Shown: positions 29,275-37,852 of the stretch, in pieces
How the letters are laid out: each line of letters begins with the position of its first letter
Position numbering within the stretch: position 1 is the stretch's first letter
DNA from: Rhodanobacter sp.
Lineage (GTDB): Bacteria; Pseudomonadota; Gammaproteobacteria; Xanthomonadales; Rhodanobacteraceae
Direction: 5' to 3'
NCBI GenBank assembly: GCA_030148505.1
Contig: JASBTI010000044.1
Coordinates: 1 to 64,000 of the forward strand
Length of the DNA stretch: 64,000 bases
Notes under the pieces: model-generated
Seen by the model: the letters and a program-made list of their open reading frames with translations, nothing else
The model's database searches: none
Told to the model about the DNA's origin: nothing
Translations under genes and position numbers: made by a program

Positions 29275-30699
29275 TTAGTCCGCAGAGCTGTTCTGATGAT
29301 GCCGGGCTACCACCTCGGCAACGACCATGGTGACTTTCTTGCCGGTGGGAATGTGCAGAAATTCATTGGGGCCATGCGCGTTGGAATGGGGTCCCAGCAC
29401 ACCGGTGATCAGGAATTGTGCCTGCGGAAACTTTTCGCCCAGCATGCCCATGAAGGGGATACTGCCACCTTCACCCATGTAGGTCGCTGGTGCGCCGAAA
29501 TAATGTTCCGAGGCATCGCCCACTGCCTGCTGCAACCAGGGTGAAAGTTGCGGCGCATTCCAGCCGCTGCCGTCCTTTTCCAGCTCAAAAGTAACCTTGG
29601 CACCGTACGGTGGATCTTTTTCCAGCAGTCGCTTGACGAATTCCCCCGCCTTGGCACCACTCAATGTCGGCGGCACGCGCAAGCTGAGCTTCACTGAGGT
29701 ATACGGCCGCAACACATTGCCGGCACTGTCCAGCGGCGGCAGCCCACCGATACCGGTTACCGCCAGTTGCGGACGCCAGGTCCGATTGAGTACCAGTTCG
29801 GTCAGGTCTTCGGTGACCGGCCGCATGCCTTCGATCCAGGGAAACTTGTCGTAAATTTCCGCTCCCAGAACCACGGCCGAATGCCTGGCCTGCTCGATCC
29901 GCTGCGGCGGGATGTCCACATGCAGCTCCGACGGCAGTATCCGGCCGGTCACGGGATCCTCCAGTCGCGACAACAACTGGCGCAGGATGCGGAAGCTTGA
30001 CGGCACCACGCCGGACGCGTCGCCTGAATGCACACCCTCTTCCAGCACCTGTACGGTGAGGTTGCCCCCGGTCAAGCCACGCAGCGAGGTGGTCAGCCAC
30101 AGCTGGTCATAGTTGCCGCAACCCGAGTCCAGACACACCACCAGCGAGGGGTTACCGATGCGCGCGGCCAGATGGTCGACATAGTGGGGAAGATCATAGC
30201 TTCCCGACTCCTCGCAGGCCTCGATCATGATGACGCAGCGCGCATGTGCAATGCCTTGCTCCCGAAGGGCCAGCAGCGCGGTCAGCGAACCGAAGATCGC
30301 ATAACCGTCATCGGCGCCGCCGCGACCGTACAACTTGTCGCCCTTGATCACCGGCGTCCACGGACCCAATCCTTCGGACCACCCGGTCATTTCCGGCTGT
30401 TTGTCCAGATGACCGTATAGCATCACCGTATCGTCGCCCTGACCGGGTACCTCGATATAGATCAGCGGCGTACGCCCTTGCAGCCTCACCACCTCCAGGG
30501 TGGCGCCGGGCAACTGCTCCAGTTTGGCGCGGGCCCAGGTTTCCATCAGCTTGACCGCGGCATCCATATGACCATGCTCGGCCCACTCGGCGTCGAACAT
30601 CGGCGACTTGTTGGGAATACGGATGTACTCGACCAGCTGGGGCACGATTTCGGCATCCCAGAGGCCGTCGACAAAACGGGAAAGGCGCGCGGTATCCAT
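29275..30699 (-). CDS. M20 family metallopeptidase (carnosinase/dipeptidase type)
   Basis: A 474-residue cytosolic zinc exopeptidase. The first metal ligand and neighbouring aspartate are in MLYGHLDKQPE. DDGYAIFG marks the bridging aspartate, EACEESGS is the catalytic Glu-Glu, and HSNAHGPNE carries the last histidine ligand. The dimerisation lid domain lies between. I chose ATG 30699, because the frame upstream to 30774 is not protein-like. Confidence 0.92.
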   Translation of the reverse strand: MDTARLSRFVDGLWDAEIVPQLVEYIRIPNKSPMFDAEWAEHGHMDAAVKLMETWARAKLEQLPGATLEVVRLQGRTPLIYIEVPGQGDDTVMLYGHLDKQPEMTGWSEGLGPWTPVIKGDKLYGRGGADDGYAIFGSLTALLALREQGIAHARCVIMIEACEESGSYDLPHYVDHLAARIGNPSLVVCLDSGCGNYDQLWLTTSLRGLTGGNLTVQVLEEGVHSGDASGVVPSSFRILRQLLSRLEDPVTGRILPSELHVDIPPQRIEQARHSAVVLGAEIYDKFPWIEGMRPVTEDLTELVLNRTWRPQLAVTGIGGLPPLDSAGNVLRPYTSVKLSLRVPPTLSGAKAGEFVKRLLEKDPPYGAKVTFELEKDGSGWNAPQLSPWLQQAVGDASEHYFGAPATYMGEGGSIPFMGMLGEKFPQAQFLITGVLGPHSNAHGPNEFLHIPTGKKVTMVVAEVVARHHQNSSAD

Positions 30700-30738
30700 C
30701 AAACGGGCTCCAGAATCACGGAAACATCCAGTGTAACA

Positions 30739-31008
30739 GTGAGCCCAACGGCTACCGCCCCTGCCCACAGCCACCAGGCGAATGCCGCCGCCATCGCCAA
30801 ATCACTCGATGGCATCGGCCAGACCCGCGCCCAGGCCATCGTCGCCGGGCGCGAGGTCCATGGGCCGTTCAACAGCGTCAAGCAGCTGTCGCAGATCAAG
30901 GGCATCGGCAAAGCCACCTTCGGGCGCGATCGCAGTGCCATCCTGCTTGCCGATATCCCGGCGACATCCGGCAAAGCGCCACCGCAACGGCGCCAGTCGA
31001 CCCGCTAA
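30739..31008 (+). CDS. Helix-hairpin-helix (ComEA-like) ORF, possibly truncated
   Basis: An 89-residue frame from GTG 30739 with two helix-hairpin-helix units, LDGIGQTRAQAIV and LSQIKGIGKATF, and the linking segment GPFNSVKQL. This is the DNA-binding fold of the ComEA C-terminus. Family members normally have an N-terminal signal peptide and a VDLNTA-type start. Here the first 15 residues are degenerate (PTATAPAHSHQAN) and no signal is present, so it may be a decayed gene. It diverges from the M20 peptidase. Confidence 0.5.
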   Translation: MSPTATAPAHSHQANAAAIAKSLDGIGQTRAQAIVAGREVHGPFNSVKQLSQIKGIGKATFGRDRSAILLADIPATSGKAPPQRRQSTR

Positions 31009-31104
31009 GGAGTAGTTTTCCAGGCAAGCTTGCGGTGCAGTCGACGGCGAGCTGGGCCGCTTGAGCTACACTCGCGCGCCGGTCCCACCTTAGTCCTGGT
31101 CGTC

Positions 31105-31578
31105 ATGATCCTGCCGCGTTACCACATCGCCGCCTCCTCCATCCCCGGCGCCGGCAACGGGTTGTTTCTCGATGAACGCGTGGCCGCGGGTCGCATCATC
31201 ACGGCCCCGGACGCGATCGACCGCACCTTCGTCCATGCCGAGATTGCCGCATCCGCCGAGCTCAGCGGCCAGATGCATGCGTGTGCACGCTGGTTCGAGG
31301 ATCGCTATACGCTCTCGCCGGACTGGCCCGACGAGTGCTATATCAACCACAGTTTCAAGCCCAACGGATTGTGGCATCTGGGCTTCGTCTTCGCGCTGGA
31401 CAGCCTGCCTGCCGGTACCGAGATCACGGTGGACTACCGTCATCTGCTCCCACCCGGGGTAGCGGAGGATTTTGCCGATTCGGCGACAGGTGAGACAATT
31501 ACGGGATTGTCCTGGTCCGAAAGCCTCGCCATCAGCACCTCTGCGCTGGCCAGGCTGCTCGATACCCACCACCGCTGA
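31105..31578 (+). CDS. SET-domain protein
   Basis: A 157-residue protein that is almost entirely a small SET domain. It opens with the GAGNGLFLDERVAAG strand, has the NHS-type cofactor motif in CYINHSFKPN, and ends with GTEITVDYRHL, where the active-site tyrosine lies. SET proteins are S-adenosylmethionine-dependent lysine methyltransferases; bacterial substrates are mostly unknown. The post-SET cysteine cluster is absent, as in other short bacterial forms. It is followed at 5 bases by the acetyltransferase gene. Confidence 0.82.
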   Translation: MILPRYHIAASSIPGAGNGLFLDERVAAGRIITAPDAIDRTFVHAEIAASAELSGQMHACARWFEDRYTLSPDWPDECYINHSFKPNGLWHLGFVFALDSLPAGTEITVDYRHLLPPGVAEDFADSATGETITGLSWSESLAISTSALARLLDTHHR

Positions 31579-31583
31579 ACGTG

Positions 31584-32123
31584 ATGTCTGATATACCAAC
31601 TCTTGAAACGGCGCGCTTGCGCCTTACCGCGCTGACTGAACAGCACTTCAACGACTACGCCGCGATGCTCGCCGACCCCGGCAGCACACGCTGGATCGGT
31701 GATGGCCAGCCGCTGGACCGCACCAATGCGTGGCGCTCGCTGGCCATGTTGCTAGGTCACTGGCAATTGCGTGGCTGCGGTATGTGGGCTCTGGAGCTGA
31801 AGGAAAACGGCGAATTCATCGGCCGAGCCGGCCTGATGTACCCCGACGGTTGGCCGGATCTGGAGCTGGGCTGGATGCTCAAACCGAAACATCGGCATCA
31901 CGGCTATGCTACGGAAGCCGGCAACGCGGTGCTCGACTTTGCCTGGACCCAGCTGCATGCGCAACGCGTGATCAGCTTGGTGCGCATCGGCAACGAGGCT
32001 TCCGACCGGGTTGCCGAGCGACTTGGCGGCGAACATATCGAGGATATGGATTTCTACGGCAGCCACAGTCATGTGTTCGCCTACTATCCGCCGCACCGCG
32101 AAGTCCGCCGCGCCTATGCCTGA
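31584..32123 (+). CDS. GNAT-family N-acetyltransferase (RimJ/RimL-like)
   Basis: A 179-residue acetyltransferase. It starts LETARLRLTAL, the RimJ-type opening, and has the acetyl-CoA site in HRHHGYATEAGNAVLDFAW and the C-terminal NEASDRVAERLG. The acceptor is unknown. ATG 31584 is preceded by an in-frame GTG; either could serve. It is likely co-expressed with the SET gene. Confidence 0.88.
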   Translation: MSDIPTLETARLRLTALTEQHFNDYAAMLADPGSTRWIGDGQPLDRTNAWRSLAMLLGHWQLRGCGMWALELKENGEFIGRAGLMYPDGWPDLELGWMLKPKHRHHGYATEAGNAVLDFAWTQLHAQRVISLVRIGNEASDRVAERLGGEHIEDMDFYGSHSHVFAYYPPHREVRRAYA

Positions 32124-32150
32124 TAAGGCGAGGCCCGTCACTTGAGCCGA

Positions 32151-33068
32151 TTACGGCGAGGCCGGTAACTGACCTCTTTGCCGCCCCTGTGACAGCAGGC
32201 GCGCCACCCTGGCCAGGGCCAACAAACGTGCCGCACGCATCCAGCCAACCACCAGTACGATCAGCTGGCCCAGTACCAGGGCCAGCCAGAACTCGCCACC
32301 AGCCGCAGTAACCTGCGTACGGGCCCATCCCAGGCCACCTGCAACAGCCAGGCCCAGACCCGTTACCATCAGATAGAACAACAAGGTTCGCAACGGCCGT
32401 TTCAGCAGTTGCCTGATACCGCGTCCCAGCGCACACGTCGCCGAGCGCAGCCCGCCGTCGGCGATGAACGCAGCACGGCTCGACTCCACTGTCGCCTGCG
32501 CCAACACGAACAACACCACGGTCATCCCGTATGCAACCCGCAACCCGTCAGTCGCCCGGGACTGCAGTACCGCTAGCGATGCTTGCTCGCGCGCCAGGTG
32601 CAACGCTGCCGCCGCAAGCGCCGCCGCGACGAGGTACGGCAGCAATGACCACAACATGACTCGTAACATCCGCCCGTACTCGACCAGGCCACTTTGCAAC
32701 AGCATCGAAAAGCTGAGCGTGCGGCGGACGCGAGCACTGCCAATGATCATGCCATCGAGGAAAGGCAGCAGGATCAAGGTCAGCAACAGCGCCAGCGCCG
32801 CCGCCCCACCGAACCACGCTGCATGCTCCGAGATTCCACGCATCACGTCGCCGAACATCAGCGGGTTGAACTGCTGCGCCCACGCCATCGCATGTACCGA
32901 GTGGTCCAGCATGCCACCAAGTACATACCACAGCGGCAACGAAACCACCGCCGTCGGCAGCCACATCAGTAGCAACCAGAGCAGTAAGAATCGCCACTGC
33001 ACGGCCTCGAACATCGCTGAAAGCAGGGCTCGGATACCTGCCGTTCGCACCGCTTCGTAAGCCATCAC
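32151..33068 (-). CDS. Polytopic inner-membrane protein of unknown function
   Basis: A 305-residue protein with about six long hydrophobic segments (for example FLLLWLLLMWLPTAVVSLPLW and ALALLLTLILLPFL) and few charged loops. I do not recognise a family. Its start overlaps the stop of the M1-like peptidase gene by four bases, so the two are translationally coupled and may act in the same envelope process. Confidence 0.75.
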   Translation of the reverse strand: MMAYEAVRTAGIRALLSAMFEAVQWRFLLLWLLLMWLPTAVVSLPLWYVLGGMLDHSVHAMAWAQQFNPLMFGDVMRGISEHAAWFGGAAALALLLTLILLPFLDGMIIGSARVRRTLSFSMLLQSGLVEYGRMLRVMLWSLLPYLVAAALAAAALHLAREQASLAVLQSRATDGLRVAYGMTVVLFVLAQATVESSRAAFIADGGLRSATCALGRGIRQLLKRPLRTLLFYLMVTGLGLAVAGGLGWARTQVTAAGGEFWLALVLGQLIVLVVGWMRAARLLALARVARLLSQGRQRGQLPASP

Positions 33069-35308
33069 AAGGTCACCAGCAAGGCGTAGAAAGTTTGTAG
33101 GACAGCCGCAACATCTGCGGTCCAGCGACGCGACGCCGCGCCGTTGGTGCGGGTGGTAAGGCTGTCGTTGAGCTTGTTGGCATCAAGGTAGACCTCCTGT
33201 CGAGGGTCGAGCTCGGCTGAAACGACCTTGCTGGGCTTGATGAAAGCGAAACGCGCCCAACGTCGGTCGTCATTCCATGACACGTCCTCGCGACTGCCGT
33301 CTGCAAAGGTCACCCGCAGCAGCTCGGGGACCGGCGCCCCATCACGCCGCACGGTTACCGTGCTTTGCCAGGGGAACGGTCCCGAGCTGCCAGCGACCCT
33401 ATTCGGATGCGCCTTGTGCCAGGCGCGGCGCTGGCGCGCGATGAGTTTGTCGAGCGCAGGCTTGTCGACTTCGACCGAGTTGCCGTCATGGGACAACACG
33501 CCCAGATGCGGCAGTACCTCCCGCGTATCGATGTCAGCCACACGGTCATCGATGGATTGCGTTCCGTAGACGTACTGATCGAACACTTGATTGACGTCTT
33601 TCGCGTCACCGGAAGCGTCGATCAGCGCTACCCGCAGGTCGGCCACCGAAGGGTGTCGAAAACGCCAGCGCTGGTAGTACAGACGCATCGCCCGCTCCAT
33701 CACGCCCTTGCCCATGCGCCGGGCCAGATCGTGCATCATCGTGGCGGTACGGGTGTACGTCGTGCCGTAGCTGCTGCTGGAGAGCCGGTCCCAGCTATTC
33801 TGCGCCAACGGATCGGCCGGCCGTTCGAGGTGGGCGCCCAGGCGCTCCATCAGGAAACCGCTGATCGACGGCGTCAGTCCGAGCTTTTTCATCCACGGCG
33901 ACGCCAGGGTCAAATCTTCGTGCCGTCGCTGCATCAGGCGGTCGTCCCAGAACTCGTTGAGCCCCTCATCCAACATCGGCTCCTCGAATTCGTTGGAGGC
34001 GACGATGCCGTAAAAATAGCCGTGACCGAACTCGTGAATGTTGACGAAATCGCTCATGTACTGGTTCATCGTGCCCGGCACGATTTTCTTGTAGCCCTCG
34101 GAAGTGAAAAAAGTCGGGTACTCCATCCCGCCCGCTTCGGAAGCGTTGTAGGGCGGAATCACCGCCGTCACCGTCGGGTACGGATACGCCCCCAGGGTCT
34201 GCGAGAAATAACTCAAGGCATCGGTCGTCGACTTCAAAGTGGGTGCCGCGCTGGCCGCGTACTCGAGCGGATAAATCACCCGCACCGTCACCTGCGGGCT
34301 GCCCGCACCGTGCCAGCTTCCGACCAGGGTCTTGTAGCCCTTGGCGGCGACCCAGGCGAAATCGTGCACGTCACCCTGCACGAAGTGATAGGTGGTCTTG
34401 CCATCCTGCTGCAACGGCCTGCCCTGCAACTGCCCCACGGCACCCACCGTATAGTCGCTGGGCACGGTAAGACGCACGTCATAGCGACCGAAGTCCGCGT
34501 AAAATTCACTGTTGAAGTGGAATTCGTGCACGTTCCAGCGGACTTGGGTGGCGCCACGCTCACCGGGAAGCTCCAGCACACCGATCTTCGGGAACCACTG
34601 CGCGACCAGGTTGAAATCGCCCCACCAGCCGGTCCGCTCCACCACCCGTGGCAGCTGGCTGAGGAAGTCGATGTCCAGCACCAGTGTCGCCCCTGCCGGC
34701 ACCGGCTTATCGAGGTCGATGCGGACCACGGTATGATCCGTGGGCGGGCCGCCATCGGGATGGACGAAGTGCCATTTCAGCGTGATGCCGCCTTGCTGTA
34801 CCTCGCGCAACGTGATGCCGCCCCATTCGCCCTTTTTCAGGCTCGCCGTGCCGCGTGAACGCCCGTGCGCAGTGAGTACCCGGCGCTCGGTGAAGAATGT
34901 GCTGCCGTTGTTGGCGAACGCATTGAGGTAGAGATGGAAGTACACGTGATGCACCGGACGGGTGCTGCGATTGCGCCAGGTCATCCGCTCCCTGCCGCTG
35001 ACCGAATGTTTGGCAGCGTCCAGCGTGGCATCGATGGTATAGCTCACCACCCGATCGGAAAGTGTCGCCTCGCTGCCGCTACGCTGGCCCCCCCACGCAT
35101 CTGCTGCGCTAGGTGTATCAATGATGGTTCGATGCGCCGGTGCAAACGGAATCGGCGAGGTAGCGGAATTTGCCGGAGCAGCCTCCGCGCTTCGTGGCAT
35201 TACCGCCGCTGTTGCCGACTGGGCCACCACGTGGCCAGACCATCCCGCAAGCAACAGCATCGCTGCCACGGCAAGCTGTCGCTCGCCCCCGCTTCTCCCA
35301 AACCGCAT
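33065..35308 (-). CDS. M1-family (gluzincin) metallopeptidase, secreted
   Basis: A 747-residue protein with a signal peptide (LAVAAMLLLAGWSGHVVAQ), an N-terminal beta domain, and the zinc motif HEFGHGYFYG near residue 422. The third ligand lies in MLDEGLNEFWDD, about 20 residues later. The GxMEN-type exopeptidase motif is replaced by AGGMEYPTFF, as in several bacterial M1-like proteins. The C-terminus carries a hydrophobic end. The start at ATG 35308 gives a proper signal peptide. Confidence 0.88.
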   Translation of the reverse strand: MRFGRSGGERQLAVAAMLLLAGWSGHVVAQSATAAVMPRSAEAAPANSATSPIPFAPAHRTIIDTPSAADAWGGQRSGSEATLSDRVVSYTIDATLDAAKHSVSGRERMTWRNRSTRPVHHVYFHLYLNAFANNGSTFFTERRVLTAHGRSRGTASLKKGEWGGITLREVQQGGITLKWHFVHPDGGPPTDHTVVRIDLDKPVPAGATLVLDIDFLSQLPRVVERTGWWGDFNLVAQWFPKIGVLELPGERGATQVRWNVHEFHFNSEFYADFGRYDVRLTVPSDYTVGAVGQLQGRPLQQDGKTTYHFVQGDVHDFAWVAAKGYKTLVGSWHGAGSPQVTVRVIYPLEYAASAAPTLKSTTDALSYFSQTLGAYPYPTVTAVIPPYNASEAGGMEYPTFFTSEGYKKIVPGTMNQYMSDFVNIHEFGHGYFYGIVASNEFEEPMLDEGLNEFWDDRLMQRRHEDLTLASPWMKKLGLTPSISGFLMERLGAHLERPADPLAQNSWDRLSSSSYGTTYTRTATMMHDLARRMGKGVMERAMRLYYQRWRFRHPSVADLRVALIDASGDAKDVNQVFDQYVYGTQSIDDRVADIDTREVLPHLGVLSHDGNSVEVDKPALDKLIARQRRAWHKAHPNRVAGSSGPFPWQSTVTVRRDGAPVPELLRVTFADGSREDVSWNDDRRWARFAFIKPSKVVSAELDPRQEVYLDANKLNDSLTTRTNGAASRRWTADVAAVLQTFYALLVTL

Positions 35309-35591
35309 GATCACCCCCCCGCTAACAGCCTTACAGCCTGCGCCAGAGCACTCTCCAACGCCTATAAGGCCAGAGGTCATGCTGGAGCGTCAGGGGGTGC
35401 CCCATATCCGCGCCGGGTGTGCCTTGTCATGCAACCGTCGTCTCCACAAATTGTCTAGGAATCACAACCTGCTGAATGAATCCGATGCTGCGCCGTCACC
35501 ATCAACGCACGTCCGCCATGCTTGGGCCGCGATATCCTGTCACTCCTACGGGCAACGACAGCTCGCTCCCTCCAACCACCAGGAGTCACGG
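35309..35591. promoter_or_regulatory. Divergent promoter region between the M1 peptidase and the two-component system
   Basis: A 283-bp gap between genes that start in opposite directions, so promoters for both lie here. I cannot place -35 and -10 boxes reliably. The bases just before the regulator gene (ccaccaggagtcacgg) hold a good ribosome binding site. Confidence 0.45.
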
Positions 35592-36281
35592 ATGCGCATT
35601 CTTTTAGCCGAGGACGACTCGTCGATCGCCGAGGCCATTTGTGCGTCACTGCGTCACGGCGGTCACGCCGTCGATCACGTCGCCAGTGGCAGCCTCGCCG
35701 ATAACGCTCTGCGCGACAACAACTACGATTTGCTGGTGCTCGACCTTGGTCTTCCCGCGCTCGATGGCAGCGAGGTATTGCGTCGCCTGCGCAGTCGCGG
35801 TGCCGGCCTGCCCGTGCTGGTGGTGACCGCCCGCGATGGGCTGCCGGAACGCATCCGGGTGCTGGACCTGGGCGCTGACGACTACCTGGTAAAACCTTTC
35901 GTGCTGTCCGAGTTCGAGGCCCGGGTGCGTGCGCTGCTGCGACGTGCCAGCAACCATGGCGTTCCGGAGATGCAGCTGGGACGGCTGCGGCTGGATTTGC
36001 CCGGGCATCGCGCCTGGATCGACAGCCACCCGCTGGAGCTGACGGCACGCGAATTTGGTCTGCTGGAGGCACTGGCACTGCGTGCAGACCGGGTCACCAG
36101 CCGTGCCCAGCTGATCGAAGCGCTCTGCGACTGGGACCAGGAGTTGACCGACAACGGCCTGGACATCGCGATCCATCGGCTGCGCCGCAAACTGCAGGGC
36201 AGCGGAACCGGGGTTCGCACGATACGCGGTCTGGGCTATTTGCTGGAGGAAGACAGCGAATCGGCCGGCGAGCCGGCATGA
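35592..36281 (+). CDS. OmpR-family response regulator
   Basis: A 229-residue regulator. The receiver domain (1-118) has the acidic pair EDD at 7-9, the phospho-acceptor Asp51 in LDLGLPALDG, and Lys near 101 in DDYLVKPF. The winged-helix DNA-binding domain follows (LELTAREFGLLEALA to TIRGLGYLL). It overlaps the kinase gene by four bases and lies just upstream of an efflux gene set, which it probably controls. Confidence 0.94.
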   Translation: MRILLAEDDSSIAEAICASLRHGGHAVDHVASGSLADNALRDNNYDLLVLDLGLPALDGSEVLRRLRSRGAGLPVLVVTARDGLPERIRVLDLGADDYLVKPFVLSEFEARVRALLRRASNHGVPEMQLGRLRLDLPGHRAWIDSHPLELTAREFGLLEALALRADRVTSRAQLIEALCDWDQELTDNGLDIAIHRLRRKLQGSGTGVRTIRGLGYLLEEDSESAGEPA

Positions 36282-37660
36282 ACCGTTTGCGACCCAGCCT
36301 ACGACGCAGGTTGCTGCTCTTTTTGCTGATCCCGATGGCACTCTTGCTGCTGCTTGATGCCCTGCTGACCTACGGCGTGGCCCTCAACTACGCCAACGAA
36401 GTGCATGACCACGATCTCAGCGACGATGCCTTGACCCTGGCGCAAATGCTCAGCGACAAGGAGCTTGGCAGCGGTCTGTCACCACAGGCCCGCTTCCTGC
36501 TCCAATACGACCCGGTAGGGCGAAGCTATTTCTCGGTGCGCAGCGAGCAGCATGGCCTGCTTGCCGGCAACCCTCAACTCCCAGTTTCGCCACAGCCTCC
36601 TGCCTTGGGCGCGGAACCGATCCTTTACAGCACGCGGCTGGATCGGCATGCGCTGCGCGCTGCCACGGTCCATATCGCCTCGACTCAGCACCCCGATGAC
36701 TCCCTCACCATCACTGTGGCGGAAACCTTGCGTGACCGCCACCTGCAGGCACGGGAAATCCTGTTTCTAGCGACCGTCATGCAATCGCTGTTGCTGATCT
36801 GCGTATTGTCACTGGTCTGGTTCGGTGTGAGCCATGGCCTGCGGGTACTCGATCCGTTGACCCAGCGACTGGCCAGGCGTTCGCACGAACTGACCCCGAT
36901 CGGTGGCGCCGACGTGCCACAGGAGATCCTCCCCCTGACCCGCACCATCGACGCCTTGTTTGGTCGCCTGCGCAGTATGCTGGCGCTTCATGACCGCTTT
37001 ATCGCCGATGCCGCGCATCAGCTGCGCACGCCGCTGGCCGGACTGAGTCTGCACGTCGACAGGGCGCTCGCCGATCCACGTCCGGAAACAGTGGAGAATG
37101 CGCTCTCGCACATCCGCCGCCTGACTCAGCGCGCAGCACGCACCTCCTCCCAGTTGCTGGCGCTGACCCGTGCCCAGGCCTCCCCGGTGGATGCGGTTGA
37201 TCGCAGCCGCCTGGATCTGGCAAAACTCATCCCCGAAGCCGTTTCGCTCCGTGTACATGAAGCCCTCGTGGCCGGCGTGGATCTGGGGTACCAGGGACCT
37301 AAGCAAGCACTGTGCATTATGGGCGATGCTTCCAGTGTGCAGGACCTGCTGGACAACCTGATCGACAACAGCGTGCGCTACGCCGGTCGCGGCAGCACCG
37401 TCACCGTCTGCCTGCAGCAGCGTGACGATGGCGGTGCCAGCCTGATCGTCGAGGACAACGGCCCGGGTGTGCCGCCGGCATTGCTGCCGCGGCTTAGCGA
37501 GCGCTTCTTTCGCGCACCAGGCAGCAGCGAAGAGGGTAGCGGCCTCGGGCTGGCAATTGTCCAGCGCATTGCCGAGCGACACCATGCGGAGGTGATCTAT
37601 CAACTGGGCGAGGAATGCGGTCTGTCCGTGGAGGTGCGTTTTCCCGCAGTGGGCACCTGA
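36278..37660 (+). CDS. Sensor histidine kinase (TctE/QseC type)
   Basis: A 460-residue membrane kinase. An N-terminal helix (LLLFLLIPMALLLLLDALLTY), a periplasmic TctE-like sensor (about 40-155) and a second helix (SLLLICVLSLVWFGVS) come first. They are followed by HAMP, the H-box ADAAHQLRTPLAGL, the N-box LDNLIDNSVRYA and the G-boxes VEDNGPGVPP and GSGLGLAIVQRI. All catalytic motifs are intact. The inducing signal is unknown. Confidence 0.94.
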   Translation: MNRLRPSLRRRLLLFLLIPMALLLLLDALLTYGVALNYANEVHDHDLSDDALTLAQMLSDKELGSGLSPQARFLLQYDPVGRSYFSVRSEQHGLLAGNPQLPVSPQPPALGAEPILYSTRLDRHALRAATVHIASTQHPDDSLTITVAETLRDRHLQAREILFLATVMQSLLLICVLSLVWFGVSHGLRVLDPLTQRLARRSHELTPIGGADVPQEILPLTRTIDALFGRLRSMLALHDRFIADAAHQLRTPLAGLSLHVDRALADPRPETVENALSHIRRLTQRAARTSSQLLALTRAQASPVDAVDRSRLDLAKLIPEAVSLRVHEALVAGVDLGYQGPKQALCIMGDASSVQDLLDNLIDNSVRYAGRGSTVTVCLQQRDDGGASLIVEDNGPGVPPALLPRLSERFFRAPGSSEEGSGLGLAIVQRIAERHHAEVIYQLGEECGLSVEVRFPAVGT

Positions 37661-37852
37661 GCACAAAATCGATCTTTTGCCCTCTCTTCAGCCATACGTC
37701 TGTAGGCTTGTCCCGATATGCTATTGCGTTACCCGCTCCCACCGTCACCACGTAAGAGTCATGGCGCCGCCAAACGCAACCCTCCTCCATGCCTCCAGGA
37801 ACCCAGATTTGGCGCCACTACGCCAGACCATCATCATGAAAGAACGCAGATC

